DNA of 64,000 nucleotides from Fulvimarina sp040239565 (GCF_040239565.1 NZ_JBEHWS010000008.1:103216-167215); one strand, 5' to 3'. Positions 8,140 to 17,304 are shown, counted from the stretch's first letter. Numbers and translations are program-made. Notes: generated by a model from the sequence alone, not told the origin.

Positions 8140-8757
8140 TCAGCGTTGTTCGTTCAGCCAGACCGCGACGGCCATAGCCCGGTTCTGGACATCCAGCTTC
8201 TCGTAGAGATTCTTCAGGTAATATTTGACCGTGTTCTGCGAGATGCCTGTTCGGGCCGCGATCTGAACATTCGTCCAGCCAAGGGCGAGCATCGAAAGGA
8301 GCTCGCGCTCGCGTACGGTGAGCTTGGAGATAGCCGTGTCGTTGACGGAGGTCAGATCGAGGAACGGGATGCAGATACGCCCGTTCGCGACGGCAAGCAG
8401 CGTGTCGAACAGCACTTCCGGATCGTCGAACTGGTAGCAGAAGCCGTAGGTGCCGAGGCGGACGGCCTGGCGCAGAATCACCATGTCCTCTTCCGCCGAG
8501 AAGATGACGACGCGCGGCGGCTTTTCCTTCTCCTTCAGCTTGATGAGAAGCGAAGCGCCGTCCATGTCGGCAAGGGTCCAGCCGACGACGACGATGTCGA
8601 AATCGGGATCATCGGAGCGTCGGAGGATTTCCGCGCCACTTTCGGCGGTTCCGGTGAACGCAAATCGATCGTCCTTGCCGATCAGATGCTTGAGCGCTGA
8701 TACGACGAGCGGATTGCGCTCCGCCAGCAGGACCCGGATCGGTTTTTCGGCAGCCAT
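8140..8757 (-). CDS. LuxR/NarL-family regulator with a degenerate (non-phosphorylatable) receiver domain
   Basis: A 205-residue protein. Residues about 5-120 have the receiver fold (IRVLLAERNPLVVSALKHLI onward) and about 140-205 are a LuxR-type helix-turn-helix (LTVRERELLSMLALGWTNVQ then IAARTGISQNTVKYYLKNLY). Three signature residues of a working receiver are changed. The acidic pair, normally Asp-Asp, reads Glu-Arg. The phospho-acceptor Asp is Gly (DIVVVGWTLADMDG against the usual DVVLMDxxMPxMDG). The conserved Lys before the last helix is Gln (GFCYQFD). It should therefore not respond to a histidine kinase in the usual way. Encoded between ppc and the mcl operon, it is a plausible local regulator of C1 assimilation, which is inference. 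ATG chosen over an upstream TTG at 8790; its GGAGG is only three bases away. Confidence 0.85.
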   Translation of the reverse strand: MAAEKPIRVLLAERNPLVVSALKHLIGKDDRFAFTGTAESGAEILRRSDDPDFDIVVVGWTLADMDGASLLIKLKEKEKPPRVVIFSAEEDMVILRQAVRLGTYGFCYQFDDPEVLFDTLLAVANGRICIPFLDLTSVNDTAISKLTVRERELLSMLALGWTNVQIAARTGISQNTVKYYLKNLYEKLDVQNRAMAVAVWLNEQR

Positions 8758-8879
8758 GTTCCTCCCATGCCGACTCTCCGGAGGTGCCAATCCGGAGCGT
8801 CGTATTTCGTTGGCAGTCTAGTGAAATTCCAAGCTGCAGGTAAAGCCCCGCGCGACCTGAAATCGATCGTTTCGGCACC

Positions 8880-11672
8880 TTATCCCGTCCAGCCGAGGCC
8901 GGCGGACGTGCAGTGGATCGAGAGGAGCAGCGCGTCGAGCGTGCGCGGATCGCTGTCCTTGACCTTGTCCGTCTTGCGCACGCGCGACAGGAGTTTGACC
9001 TGAAGATCGTGGACGCCGGTCAGCTGCGGGGCGACGCGATCGATCTGGCGCTTGTGGACGGGGAAGCGCTCGGACAGATCGTTGGCGCCCGTCACTGCGA
9101 TCAGCATCTTCTTCGTCAGCTCATATTCGGCCTCGATCTTCTCGAAGATCGCATTGCGCACAGTCTCGTCCTCGACAAGGGCCACGTAGTCGCGGGCGAT
9201 GTCGAGATTGCACTGGTAGTGCTGCTTCTCGACCTCGTCGACGATGAGGCGGAAGAGGCGCGAATTGCGGAACATGGACCTCAAGAGATTCATGCCGTTT
9301 TCGCCGCGAACCCGCACGAAGCTGTCGAAGGCCGTGCCGATGCCGTACCAGCCGGTCATCAGGTGGCGGTTCTGGCTCCAGGCGAAGACCCAGGGGATCG
9401 CGCGCAATTCCGAAAGATCCTTCGGACTGCCGCCGAAGCGGCGGGCCGGACGCGAGCCGATATTGAGGAGACCGAGTTCCTCCACGGGGCTTGCCTGATT
9501 GAAGTAATCGATGAAGCCCTCGGTGCCGATGAGATCGGCATAAGCCGTCTGGGAAAGGCCGGAGAGCGCCTCCATCGCCTCGTTGAACTCGGCGTTGGCC
9601 TTCAGTTCTCGTTCGTGCGGGCTCTTCAGCGTGTGGGCGAGAACGCTCGCGGTCAGGATTTCGAGGTTGTGGAGTGCCGTGCCCTTGTTGGCGAACTTCG
9701 AGGAGACGACCTCGCCCTGCTCGGTGAGGCGCAGGGCCCCGTCTACGGTCTCGGGTGGTTGGGCGGCGATCGCGCGGCCCGTCGGCGCGCCGCCGCGGCT
9801 GACCGAACCGCCGCGGCCGTGGAAGAAGGAGACCTTGACCCGGCGCTTGACGCCGATCTCGTGCAGCGTGCGCTGGGCCTTTGACAGCTCCCAGTTGGAG
9901 GTGAAGAAGCCGCCATCCTTGTTGGAGTCCGAATAGCCGAGCATCACCTCCTGACGGTCGCCGCATTCGCGCAAGGAGCGACGGATCGCAGGGATGGAGA
10001 TCATCTCGTCGAGGATGTCCGGCGCGGCTCGCAGGTCGTCGATGGTTTCGAAGAGCGGAACGATGGCAAGTGTCGTCGCGGCGCTCGGATCGTCGCCGGC
10101 GGTGATGCCGCCCCAGCGCGCGAGCAGATGGCAGGCGATCATGTCCTCGGCCGATTCCGTCATCGACAGGATGAAGGCGCCGATCGAGCGGTTGTCCTTC
10201 GCCTTGGCCTCGCGCATCACCCGGAAAAGATTGACGGTTTCCTGTGCGTCGTCGGAGAGTTCGTGGCCCTTTATATCGGGCTTGGCGTCGCTTCTCAGCG
10301 CTTCGCGGAGGCGATCTCCCCAGCCTTCGCTGCCCTTTTCGATCTTCTTTTCATTTTCGACGCCGAGATTGAGGAGTTCGGCCACCACCTTGTTCACGAT
10401 CGTCGCGTTCTGGCGAATATCGAGCGCGGCGGTGTGGAAGCCGAACGCTTCGAGCTGCCAGATGAGCGGGCGCACCAGCCGTTCGGCGACAGCGATGGCG
10501 CCGATCTCCACGAGGCCCTGATTGAGCGCCAGGAGCTCGCCGCGCATTTCGGCCGGGCTTCGATAGGATGTCGCGGCGCTTTCGCGCTTCTCGCCGTTCT
10601 CGTCGGCGAGGGTCGCCTTGAGGCGGGCCCGGATCGCGCAAACGAACTGGCGGAACGGCTCATTCGGGTTTCGATTGGCGATGCAGTCGCGTTCGCCGCT
10701 CAAGTCCATCGCGCTGTCGAGGGCCTCGCGGAAAGTCTCCGGGATGGTACAGACATTGGTCGAGACGCTGAGTTCGACGGCGAGGCGCTGGAGCGGCGCG
10801 ATGTAGGATTCGAGTGCGGCGCGGCGGTATTCCTTGAGGGATGCATGCGTGAGATCGGCCGTGACGAAAGGGTTGCCGTCACGGTCACCGCCGATCCAGG
10901 TCGAAAAGCGCAAATTGGGCGAGACAGGAGCGGCGTTTTCCGGCGCATGGCGCCTGAGCGCGGCCGAGAGGACGTCGCCCAGCTTCGGCACGGTGTCGAA
11001 CAGGATTTCGCGGAAGAAATGGAGGCCCCAGGCGACCTCCTGATCGACGGTGGGCTTCTCGAGGCGCAGTTCGCCGGTGAGCCAGAGAAGCTCGATCTCC
11101 CCGCGCAACCGGTCGATCAGCTCGTCGCGCTCGCGCGGCGACCAGCGCTGCTGCTCGGCCTCCGTCAGTGTGCGGTAGATGCGGCGGTGGATTTCGAGGA
11201 CGGTGACTCGCTTGGTCTCGGTCGGGTGGGCCGTCATGGTGGGGCCGACGCGAAGTCCGCCGAGGATGCGTCGGATTTCTTCGCCGCTCTGGCCGTCTGC
11301 CATGCACTCGCCGACGACATTGGAGAAGGAACCGAGGATCGCGTCCGCGCTTCCCTTGCGCTCCACAGCGCGGCGGCGGCTGGTTGCGGTGTATTCCTCG
11401 GCGATCGCAAGGAGCTGGAACCAGGCGGCAATGGCCTGCAACCCGTCGAGCCAGAGGCTTTCGTCGAGGTCGCGCACAGACATCGAGCCGTTGACGACGC
11501 GGGCGAGGTCGGGATGGCGGCGCCGGACGACAGTGCTCAGCTGAGCGAGCAGAAGCCCGCGAATGCCCTGGCCGTTCGGCTCGAAGCCGGCGTCGGCCAT
11601 GGCGCTCTCACGGGTTCTTGCGCGCTCGGCCGGAGCATCGTCGTGCTGGCTTTTCAGTTGAGCATTGCTCAT
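8880..11672 (-). CDS. ppc: phosphoenolpyruvate carboxylase
   Basis: A 930-residue PEP carboxylase, the usual bacterial length. Key motifs are present: GLRVGPTMTAHPTETKRVTV (catalytic His), RFSTWIGGDRDGNPFVTADL, MLGYSDSNKDGGFFTSNWEL, and KVSFFHGRGGSVSRGGAPTG, the mobile loop with catalytic Arg and glycines. It converts PEP and bicarbonate to oxaloacetate; in the serine cycle this fixes CO2 and feeds malate to malate thiokinase. Start at MSNAQLK with GGGAGGAAG just upstream; a longer N-terminal extension in frame lacks a site. It lies upstream of the LuxR-type regulator, on the same strand, 122 bases apart, so partial co-transcription is possible. Confidence 0.96.
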   Translation of the reverse strand: MSNAQLKSQHDDAPAERARTRESAMADAGFEPNGQGIRGLLLAQLSTVVRRRHPDLARVVNGSMSVRDLDESLWLDGLQAIAAWFQLLAIAEEYTATSRRRAVERKGSADAILGSFSNVVGECMADGQSGEEIRRILGGLRVGPTMTAHPTETKRVTVLEIHRRIYRTLTEAEQQRWSPRERDELIDRLRGEIELLWLTGELRLEKPTVDQEVAWGLHFFREILFDTVPKLGDVLSAALRRHAPENAAPVSPNLRFSTWIGGDRDGNPFVTADLTHASLKEYRRAALESYIAPLQRLAVELSVSTNVCTIPETFREALDSAMDLSGERDCIANRNPNEPFRQFVCAIRARLKATLADENGEKRESAATSYRSPAEMRGELLALNQGLVEIGAIAVAERLVRPLIWQLEAFGFHTAALDIRQNATIVNKVVAELLNLGVENEKKIEKGSEGWGDRLREALRSDAKPDIKGHELSDDAQETVNLFRVMREAKAKDNRSIGAFILSMTESAEDMIACHLLARWGGITAGDDPSAATTLAIVPLFETIDDLRAAPDILDEMISIPAIRRSLRECGDRQEVMLGYSDSNKDGGFFTSNWELSKAQRTLHEIGVKRRVKVSFFHGRGGSVSRGGAPTGRAIAAQPPETVDGALRLTEQGEVVSSKFANKGTALHNLEILTASVLAHTLKSPHERELKANAEFNEAMEALSGLSQTAYADLIGTEGFIDYFNQASPVEELGLLNIGSRPARRFGGSPKDLSELRAIPWVFAWSQNRHLMTGWYGIGTAFDSFVRVRGENGMNLLRSMFRNSRLFRLIVDEVEKQHYQCNLDIARDYVALVEDETVRNAIFEKIEAEYELTKKMLIAVTGANDLSERFPVHKRQIDRVAPQLTGVHDLQVKLLSRVRKTDKVKDSDPRTLDALLLSIHCTSAGLGWTG

Positions 11673-11915
11673 GGCGGCTTCCTCCCGAATGGTCGAACCC
11701 GGCTGCCCTCCCGGCAATCGGATGCGGACGTTTTCCACATCGATAAATCGATTGAAAAAGCGCGTGGTGTTCAGTTTTGGAAGAAAGTGGCGTTTCCGCA
11801 AGGGAGGGCCGGGGTATCAACCACATGGCGGCTGGGTAGAAAATGTTCTCCGACCGGTTGATGGTGCCCAGCCGGCGCGATCACCCCTCAAGGACCGCGC
11901 CGAACGGGGTATTGC

Positions 11916-13031
11916 CTAGCCGGCAAGCGCTTTCGGCCCCTCTACGAAATCTGTCTTGAGGGAGTCGGCGACTGCCCGGTTGGTGATCTTGCCGCGATGG
12001 ACGTTGAGGCCGGCCATCAGGTGCGGATCGGTCTTGAGCGCTTCGAGGCCATTATCGGCAAGCGCAAGGCCGAAGGGCAGTGTCGCGTTGTTGAGGGCGT
12101 AGGCCGAGGTGATCGGCACGGCGCCCGGCATGTTCGCGACGCAGTAGTGAACGACGCCCTCGATCTCGAAGGTCGGCTCGGCGTGGGTGGTGGCCTTCGA
12201 GGTCTCGAAGCAGCCGCCCTGATCGATCGCGACATCGACGAGAACCGAGCCGGTTTTCATGGAGGAAAGCATGTCCCGGGTGACGAGCTTGGGTGCAGCC
12301 GCGCCGGGGATGAGAACCGCGCCGATGACCAGATCGGCCTCGAACACGCATTCGTCGATCGCGGTCGGGGTCGAGAAGCGAGTCATGACCCTGCCTTCGA
12401 AGAGATCGTCGAGTTCTCTGAGGCGCGGGATCGAGCGGTCGAGGATGGTGACTTCGGCGCCAAGGCCGATCGCCATCTTGGCCGCCTCCTTGCCGACGAC
12501 ACCCCCGCCGATAATCGCGACCTTGCCCGGCGCGACGCCCGGAACGCCGCCGAGCAGGATACCGCGCCCGCCATGGGCCTTTTCGAGCGCCCGCGCGCCG
12601 GCCTGCACCGAAAGACGCCCAGCGACCTCGGACATCGGTGCGAGGAGGGGCAGCCCGCCGCGCGGATCGGTGACCGTCTCGTAGGCGACGGCGGTGACGC
12701 CGGACCCGATGAGACCCTTGGTCTGTTCCGGATCGGGTGCCAGATGGAGATAGGTGTAGAGGATCTGGTTCTCGCGCAGCTGCGCCCATTCCTGCGGCTG
12801 CGGTTCCTTGACCTTCACCACCATGTCGGCGCCGGAGAAGACATCGGAAGCGCTGCCGACGATCTTTGCGCCGGCGGCTTCATAGTGCGCGTCAGGTGCA
12901 TCGATGCCGCTGCCGGCTCCGGTCTCGATGATCACCTCGTGGCCGTGAGCGACATATTCGCGGACGGCGGCGGGCGTGAGGCCTACGCGATATTCGTGGT
13001 TCTTGATTTCCTTTGGGCAGCCGACGCGCAT
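11916..13031 (-). CDS. ald: alanine dehydrogenase
   Basis: A 371-residue protein with the full alanine dehydrogenase layout: MRVGCPKEIKNHEYRVGLTP at the N-terminus (substrate Arg), VVKVKEPQPQEW (substrate Lys), YTYLHLAPDPEQT (catalytic His), the Rossmann stretch VAIIGGGVVGKEAAKMAIGL, and a C-terminal YCVANMPGAVPITSAYALNN segment. It interconverts L-alanine and pyruvate plus ammonia with NAD. The start at MRVGCP is the conserved family start. It lies 243 bases upstream of ppc on the same strand. Whether it belongs to the serine-cycle regulon is unknown; its product pyruvate would be close to that pathway. Confidence 0.94.
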   Translation of the reverse strand: MRVGCPKEIKNHEYRVGLTPAAVREYVAHGHEVIIETGAGSGIDAPDAHYEAAGAKIVGSASDVFSGADMVVKVKEPQPQEWAQLRENQILYTYLHLAPDPEQTKGLIGSGVTAVAYETVTDPRGGLPLLAPMSEVAGRLSVQAGARALEKAHGGRGILLGGVPGVAPGKVAIIGGGVVGKEAAKMAIGLGAEVTILDRSIPRLRELDDLFEGRVMTRFSTPTAIDECVFEADLVIGAVLIPGAAAPKLVTRDMLSSMKTGSVLVDVAIDQGGCFETSKATTHAEPTFEIEGVVHYCVANMPGAVPITSAYALNNATLPFGLALADNGLEALKTDPHLMAGLNVHRGKITNRAVADSLKTDFVEGPKALAG

Positions 13032-13136
13032 GCGAGGTTCTCCTGGCAAAACGAAAGGATAGGCCGGAATTGCGGCACCGTCGAATTGTCGCGCGGGTTC
13101 GCGGCGTCCAGAGGCGCGAGGAAACCGGTGTGTTCG

Positions 13137-14534
13137 TCAGAGGAGGGGGCCGACGAGCCGCGCCATGTTTTCCAGGAGACGCTCCCGCCGCCGCCGCGAA
13201 CGCCATTCCTGAAGACCGAGACGATCGCTCTGGGCCATATAGCCCGCCTGAATGCGCTCGAGCATCGCATTCGCTTCCTCGCCGTGCAGGATCAGGCTGA
13301 TTTCGGCATTGAGGGTGAAGGAGCGCACATCGGCATTGCTCGATCCGATGACGCCGACGCGCCCGTCGATCGAGACGTTCTTGGCGTGAAGCAGGCGATC
13401 GCGATAACGGTATATCGTGATGCCGGCGGACATCAGCTCGTCGTAATAGGAACGCTGGGCAAAACTGACGAGGCGCTGGTCGGCGATCCGCGAGACGATG
13501 AGGTCCACCGTCACGCCGCGCGCGACGGCGTTCTTGAGTGCGATCAACAGGGCCTCGTCCGGGATGAGATAGGGTGAGACGATGACCAGCCGCTCGCTGG
13601 CGCCATGGACCAGCTCCACCAGCAGGCGTTCGAATCCCGGGACGTCGAAGTCCGGGCCGCTGGGCATCGCCTGAAGCGCTGCATCGCCTGCGGCTTCGGG
13701 GATTTCGATGGGCTCGAGTTCCTGCCGGGTTTCCAGATACCAGTCGCTTGCGAAGACCGCTTCGAGCGCCGCGACGACCGGACCTTCGACGCGGGCCACC
13801 AGTTCGTCGTTGACGATGCCTGGCCGAAAATCGCGGTCGACGATATTCTGGGAGCCGATGAAGCCGACCGTTCCGTCGATGATGCAGAGCTTGCGGTGGT
13901 TGCGCAGATCGCCGCGCGCGCGGCGGAGGGCCGCGAGGCGCACGGGTAGGACGAGCCTCGCCTCGATCGAGCGAAATTCCAGCATCGCGATGGTACGCTC
14001 CGCCCAGGTGCGCGAGCCGAGTGCGTCCAGCATCACGCGGACTTTGACGCCGCGCTTTCTCGCGCGAGCAAGGGCTTCCGCGACGCTTTGGCCGGTGCGA
14101 TCGTCGGCGAAGATATAGGTGAGGAGATGGACCGTTCGTTCGGCGCCGTCGATCTCGCGAATGAGGGCTTCGATCGTCCCGTCGTAATGGGTGTGGAAGT
14201 CGATGCGGTTTCCGCCGCTGACAGGAAATCCGCCGAGCTTTTCGGCAAGGCGTGAGATCGGCGTTCGGGTCGCGCCGCTTTTCCCCAACTCTGCGCCGAT
14301 CGTGTTCCGCATGACCTCGGTCGCCGCAAAACGCTTGCGCCGCCAGGTCGGGAAACGGGCCCTGCCCAACAGGCGATAGGCGACGAGCGCCGGAATGGGC
14401 AGAAAGAGGACGAGCAGCAGCCAGGTTCGCGCGGCTTCCGGCGGGCGGCTCATGGGGATGACGACGATCATCACCAGCCGAACCGCCCATTCGCAGAGCA
14501 GATAGTAGAGGGCGAGGCTGGAGGCGTCGAACAT
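13137..14534 (-). CDS. cls: cardiolipin synthase (phospholipase D family)
   Basis: A 465-residue protein with two N-terminal membrane segments (about residues 5-50) followed by two phospholipase D domains. The first HKD motif is RNHRKLCIIDGTVGFIGSQN; the second is LLHAKNVSIDGRVGVIGSSN, followed by DVRSFTLNAEISL. This order and length fit ClsA-type cardiolipin synthases, which join two phosphatidylglycerol molecules at the inner membrane. It is transcribed alone, 105 bases upstream of ald. No anomaly was seen. Confidence 0.93.
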   Translation of the reverse strand: MFDASSLALYYLLCEWAVRLVMIVVIPMSRPPEAARTWLLLVLFLPIPALVAYRLLGRARFPTWRRKRFAATEVMRNTIGAELGKSGATRTPISRLAEKLGGFPVSGGNRIDFHTHYDGTIEALIREIDGAERTVHLLTYIFADDRTGQSVAEALARARKRGVKVRVMLDALGSRTWAERTIAMLEFRSIEARLVLPVRLAALRRARGDLRNHRKLCIIDGTVGFIGSQNIVDRDFRPGIVNDELVARVEGPVVAALEAVFASDWYLETRQELEPIEIPEAAGDAALQAMPSGPDFDVPGFERLLVELVHGASERLVIVSPYLIPDEALLIALKNAVARGVTVDLIVSRIADQRLVSFAQRSYYDELMSAGITIYRYRDRLLHAKNVSIDGRVGVIGSSNADVRSFTLNAEISLILHGEEANAMLERIQAGYMAQSDRLGLQEWRSRRRRERLLENMARLVGPLL

Positions 14535-14729
14535 CAGGCTGGTGCAGGCTTACGGTTGGAGACGGGCGGCCCCTACGAAATCGCGATCACGGGTGTAGCG
14601 CGCCACTGGGTTTGGCGAATTTGTCATTCGTTTTGGCAGTAAACTGAAATCCGAATTTAAACCTCATTCGGCATCACCTTGTCTTACCCATCAAACACCC
14701 TCGGCTATCTCGAAGAGCTTGGGACGAAC

Positions 14730-14984
14730 ATGACGGCTCACTGCAATACCGAGGAATGTCGGCACTGCCGAAAGAGTGTCCTTCAGTCGCTCATCTCGCA
14801 CTTCGGGCGCGATCAGGTCTACGTCAATGAACCTCTGCTGGAGCGGTCGATGCGCTGCTCGAAATGCGGCGGGCGGAGGGTGAAGCTCTTTCTAGAGGCC
14901 AACACGGGCGGTGACGCCGCAGATTCGGCACCGAAAGAGCCCAAGCCGTTTGCCCACCTCCAGCCGAAGACAGACCGAACTTAA
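14730..14984 (+). CDS. small zinc-ribbon protein, hypothetical
   Basis: An 84-residue protein with two cysteine clusters, HCNTEECRHCRKS near the N-terminus and MRCSKCGGRRVKL near residue 50, so it probably binds one zinc. Similar short proteins with an RCSKCGGR-type motif are common in Hyphomicrobiales, function unknown. I chose ATG 14730; a TTG at 14679 would add 17 residues and is less likely. The C-terminal tail is short and charged. It precedes the esterase gene by 100 bases on the same strand. Confidence 0.6.
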   Translation: MTAHCNTEECRHCRKSVLQSLISHFGRDQVYVNEPLLERSMRCSKCGGRRVKLFLEANTGGDAADSAPKEPKPFAHLQPKTDRT

Positions 14985-15060
14985 AAGGCCGTATTTGCGG
15001 TCCTTATTCGCTCGACGGGAACATTTGTCGAACCGGTGGGTTTTTGCAGAAGTCCAACAC

Positions 15061-15083
15061 CGGGCTCACGCTAAAGGAGCCCG
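15061..15083 (+). promoter_or_regulatory. hairpin overlapping the ribosome site of the esterase gene
   Basis: A perfect 7-bp inverted repeat, CGGGCTC and GAGCCCG, with a nine-base loop, ends two bases before the ATG at 15085. The Shine-Dalgarno run AAAGGAG (15073-15079) is partly inside the 3' arm, so folding would hide it. This could restrict translation or be chance. Confidence 0.45.
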
Positions 15084-15084
15084 C

Positions 15085-15990
15085 ATGCCGACATTTCCAA
15101 AAGCCAACGATCGTCTAACCATCCTAAGCGAGTTTGGAACTGACCCAGGATCTCTGCGGGCGGGCACCTATATTCCCAAGAATTTCCCGAACAACGGTCC
15201 GCTTGTCGTCGTGCTACACGGCAGCAGTCAGTCGGCGGAAAGCTATGACATTGGATCAGGCTGGTCTACACTTGCCGACGAATGCGGTATAGCGCTCCTT
15301 TTTCCGGAGCAAAGAAAGATCAACAATCCTCTCCGCAGCTTCAATTGGTACAAACTTGGCGATAGCTACCGCGACGGCGGCGAACCACTTTCTATTCGTC
15401 AAATGATCAGTCAGGTCGTGGATAATCACGCCATTGACCCCTCGCGCGTCTTTATCACGGGGATGTCCTCAGGCGGTGCCATGACGTCTGTAATGCTGGC
15501 GACGTATCCGGAAGTTTTCGCGGGAGGCGCAATTATCGGCGGGCTGCCCTACCGCACCGCGAACACTGTGGCGCAGGCGATCTTTCGCATGAGGGGTTAT
15601 CAAGGTCCGTCGGACCGCAGCCTCGACGCGGCTGTGCGTAAAGCCTCGAAATTCAACGGTGTCTGGCCAACAATTTCGGTTTGGCATGGCAGAAGCGATA
15701 CGACCGTCGACATTTCCAACGCTGATTCGATCGTCCGACAGTGGCAGAAAATTCACAAGGTCGAAGGGGCACCGTCTCGGGTGGAGGAGGTCGATGGTTG
15801 CCCTCGACAGATCTGGTGTGACGCGGGCGGGCGGGTGTTAATTGAGGAGTACATCATCCCAGGAATGGGTCACGGCACGCCGTTAAAAGCCATGGGAGAC
15901 GATGGCCTCGGGCAAGAAGGCAAGTATATGCTAGAAGTTGGTATTTCCTCGACTCGCCGCATCGCAGATTTCTGGGGCCTCACACATTAG
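15085..15990 (+). CDS. PHB-depolymerase-family esterase (alpha/beta hydrolase)
   Basis: A 301-residue alpha/beta hydrolase of the Esterase_PHB/LpqC kind. The oxyanion region is LVVVLHGSSQSAESYDIGSG, and the nucleophile elbow is VFITGMSSGGAMTSVMLATY (Ser in GMSSG). A later SVWHGRSDTTVDI carries the probable acidic residue, and IPGMGHGTPL the catalytic His. No signal peptide is visible, so it is likely cytoplasmic, acting on short polyester or ester substrates; the natural substrate is unknown. The ATG at 15085 has AAAGGAG upstream, embedded in a hairpin. Its base composition is more AT-rich than the flanking core genes, hinting at transfer. Confidence 0.8.
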   Translation: MPTFPKANDRLTILSEFGTDPGSLRAGTYIPKNFPNNGPLVVVLHGSSQSAESYDIGSGWSTLADECGIALLFPEQRKINNPLRSFNWYKLGDSYRDGGEPLSIRQMISQVVDNHAIDPSRVFITGMSSGGAMTSVMLATYPEVFAGGAIIGGLPYRTANTVAQAIFRMRGYQGPSDRSLDAAVRKASKFNGVWPTISVWHGRSDTTVDISNADSIVRQWQKIHKVEGAPSRVEEVDGCPRQIWCDAGGRVLIEEYIIPGMGHGTPLKAMGDDGLGQEGKYMLEVGISSTRRIADFWGLTH

Positions 15991-16077
15991 GTGACTATTT
16001 CCGGCTGTTTTCCATTAGCATTACACAAGAGAATAACGCTTAATTCTGCTTCAGGGTGGCAGCGGATCAATGCGCTT

Positions 16078-16314
16078 TTAGCGAATCCAATGCGAAATTA
16101 AAAGCAAGGTGGCTATGAACACATACGTTCCGCCTTTTTCCCGCACAAGCACCGATATCTCGTGTTGGTCGCCATCGGGAAGCACGTCGCCAGCCAATCC
16201 CGGCAATGTCTCGATTGCTTTTTTGCGGATGTCGGCATCTGAAACGCAAAAAACACCGACGCTATCGCGGCTGATCTTATCGTTATCTCTGACGTCAAAG
16301 AAATAAGTATTCAT
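16078..16314 (-). CDS. DUF6894 family small protein
   Basis: A 78-residue protein, MNTYFFDVRDNDKISRDSVG at the start and DVLPDGDQHEISVLVREKGG further on. This YFFDxRDGD ... LPDGDxxxxxVxVRdexG pattern is that of the DUF6894 family, frequent in multiple copies in Hyphomicrobiales. Function is unknown. It is encoded alone on the minus strand, with an AT-rich stretch (16315-16398) just upstream that would hold its promoter. It lies immediately downstream of the Crp/Fnr-type gene on the same strand, 84 bases away, so regulation or read-through from there is possible. Confidence 0.75.
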   Translation of the reverse strand: MNTYFFDVRDNDKISRDSVGVFCVSDADIRKKAIETLPGLAGDVLPDGDQHEISVLVREKGGTYVFIATLLLISHWIR

Positions 16315-16398
16315 GATAGTTCCTGACTTGCGACAAATTAATAATAAAGCGCCTGTTTATAAATAAAACCATTATGCCGTAATGTTAGTGATCAAATG

Positions 16399-17151
16399 TT
16401 AATAAGCGGCCCTTTCGAGGAATACACGACTTGTTGCTTGAAGGCGCCTCAGATGGAGGTAATCGTCTTTAAACTCCGCAAATTCCATGAGCGCTTTTGG
16501 ATTACAAACGGTCATCTGATTGCGCTTCCGCGTGATAAACCCCATTTCAGTGAGCTGCATCAGCACACGGTTCGCGTGAACAATCGTGACGCCGAGGGTT
16601 TCACCGATTTCGGATTGGGTGATGGGCAAATGAAAGCTGTTGTCTTCGACGAGGCCTACGCTTTGGAGCCGAACCATCAGCTCGCATAACAGGTGAGCAA
16701 CTCGGCGGTCGGCGGGCCGGGCACCGAGGCCAACAATCCATTCCCGTAAAATCGCTTCGTCCACCAGCGTCGCCCACCATAGAGCACGGGTAATGCTGGG
16801 ATAGTTTTCAGTCAGGTCGAGAACCGTCTCGTAGGGTATATAGGCGACGGTAGAGGGCCCTAACGTGGCAATGGAATGATCCATCTGCCCGAGAATTGCG
16901 ATATGAAGGTCGCAAAAGTCACCTGGGATCAGATAAGCCATGATCTGGCGGTGCCCATCGGGCAGTAGTTTATACCGACAGGCAAAGCCACTCATCATGA
17001 GGTGGACATTTTTCGGGCTTTCGCCTTCTTTGATCAGATCCTGCTTCCGTGTGATCAACCGGCCCGACGAGCCGATCTCGTCAAGCATTCGTCGATCAGA
17101 ATCAGTCAGATCGACAACCTGCTCCAGTTTTCTGACAAGAGGATTTTCCAA
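16399..17151 (-). CDS. Crp/Fnr family transcriptional regulator
   Basis: A 250-residue protein with an N-terminal cyclic-nucleotide-binding-like beta-roll (about residues 25-135, including MMSGFACRYKLLPDGHRQIM and YLIPGDFCDLHIAIL) and a C-terminal winged helix (ITQSEIGETLGVTIVHANRV then LMQLTEMGFI). The N-terminal cysteine cluster of oxygen-sensing FNR is absent, and the cAMP-contact residues of Crp are not obvious, so the signal is unknown. Many Hyphomicrobiales carry such orphan Crp/Fnr genes beside small stress-related genes, as here with DUF6894. Confidence 0.88.
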   Translation of the reverse strand: MENPLVRKLEQVVDLTDSDRRMLDEIGSSGRLITRKQDLIKEGESPKNVHLMMSGFACRYKLLPDGHRQIMAYLIPGDFCDLHIAILGQMDHSIATLGPSTVAYIPYETVLDLTENYPSITRALWWATLVDEAILREWIVGLGARPADRRVAHLLCELMVRLQSVGLVEDNSFHLPITQSEIGETLGVTIVHANRVLMQLTEMGFITRKRNQMTVCNPKALMEFAEFKDDYLHLRRLQATSRVFLERAAY

Positions 17152-17304
17152 ATTTAAAACTCCCGGAGACCGTCACGGATCAAAGGCAAAGAGATTTCAC
17201 CTCATTGGTCCTGATGATACCACTAGAAATTCTGGAAATATAAAACCTAGGTTATAGATTGAAGGTAATTATTCGGACATTCTCTCTCCAAGCGGAGACT
17301 CACA

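Noticed and set aside
10128..11861. 577-codon open frame on the plus strand
   Set aside because: Fully antisense to ppc, whose motifs are complete; long antisense frames are expected in GC-rich genes.
11997..13577. 526-codon open frame on the plus strand
   Set aside because: Antisense to alanine dehydrogenase and part of cardiolipin synthase, both clearly real.
12892..14490. 532-codon Arg/Pro-rich frame on the minus strand
   Set aside because: Same strand but other frame than cls and ald; composition is that of a shifted GC-rich frame.
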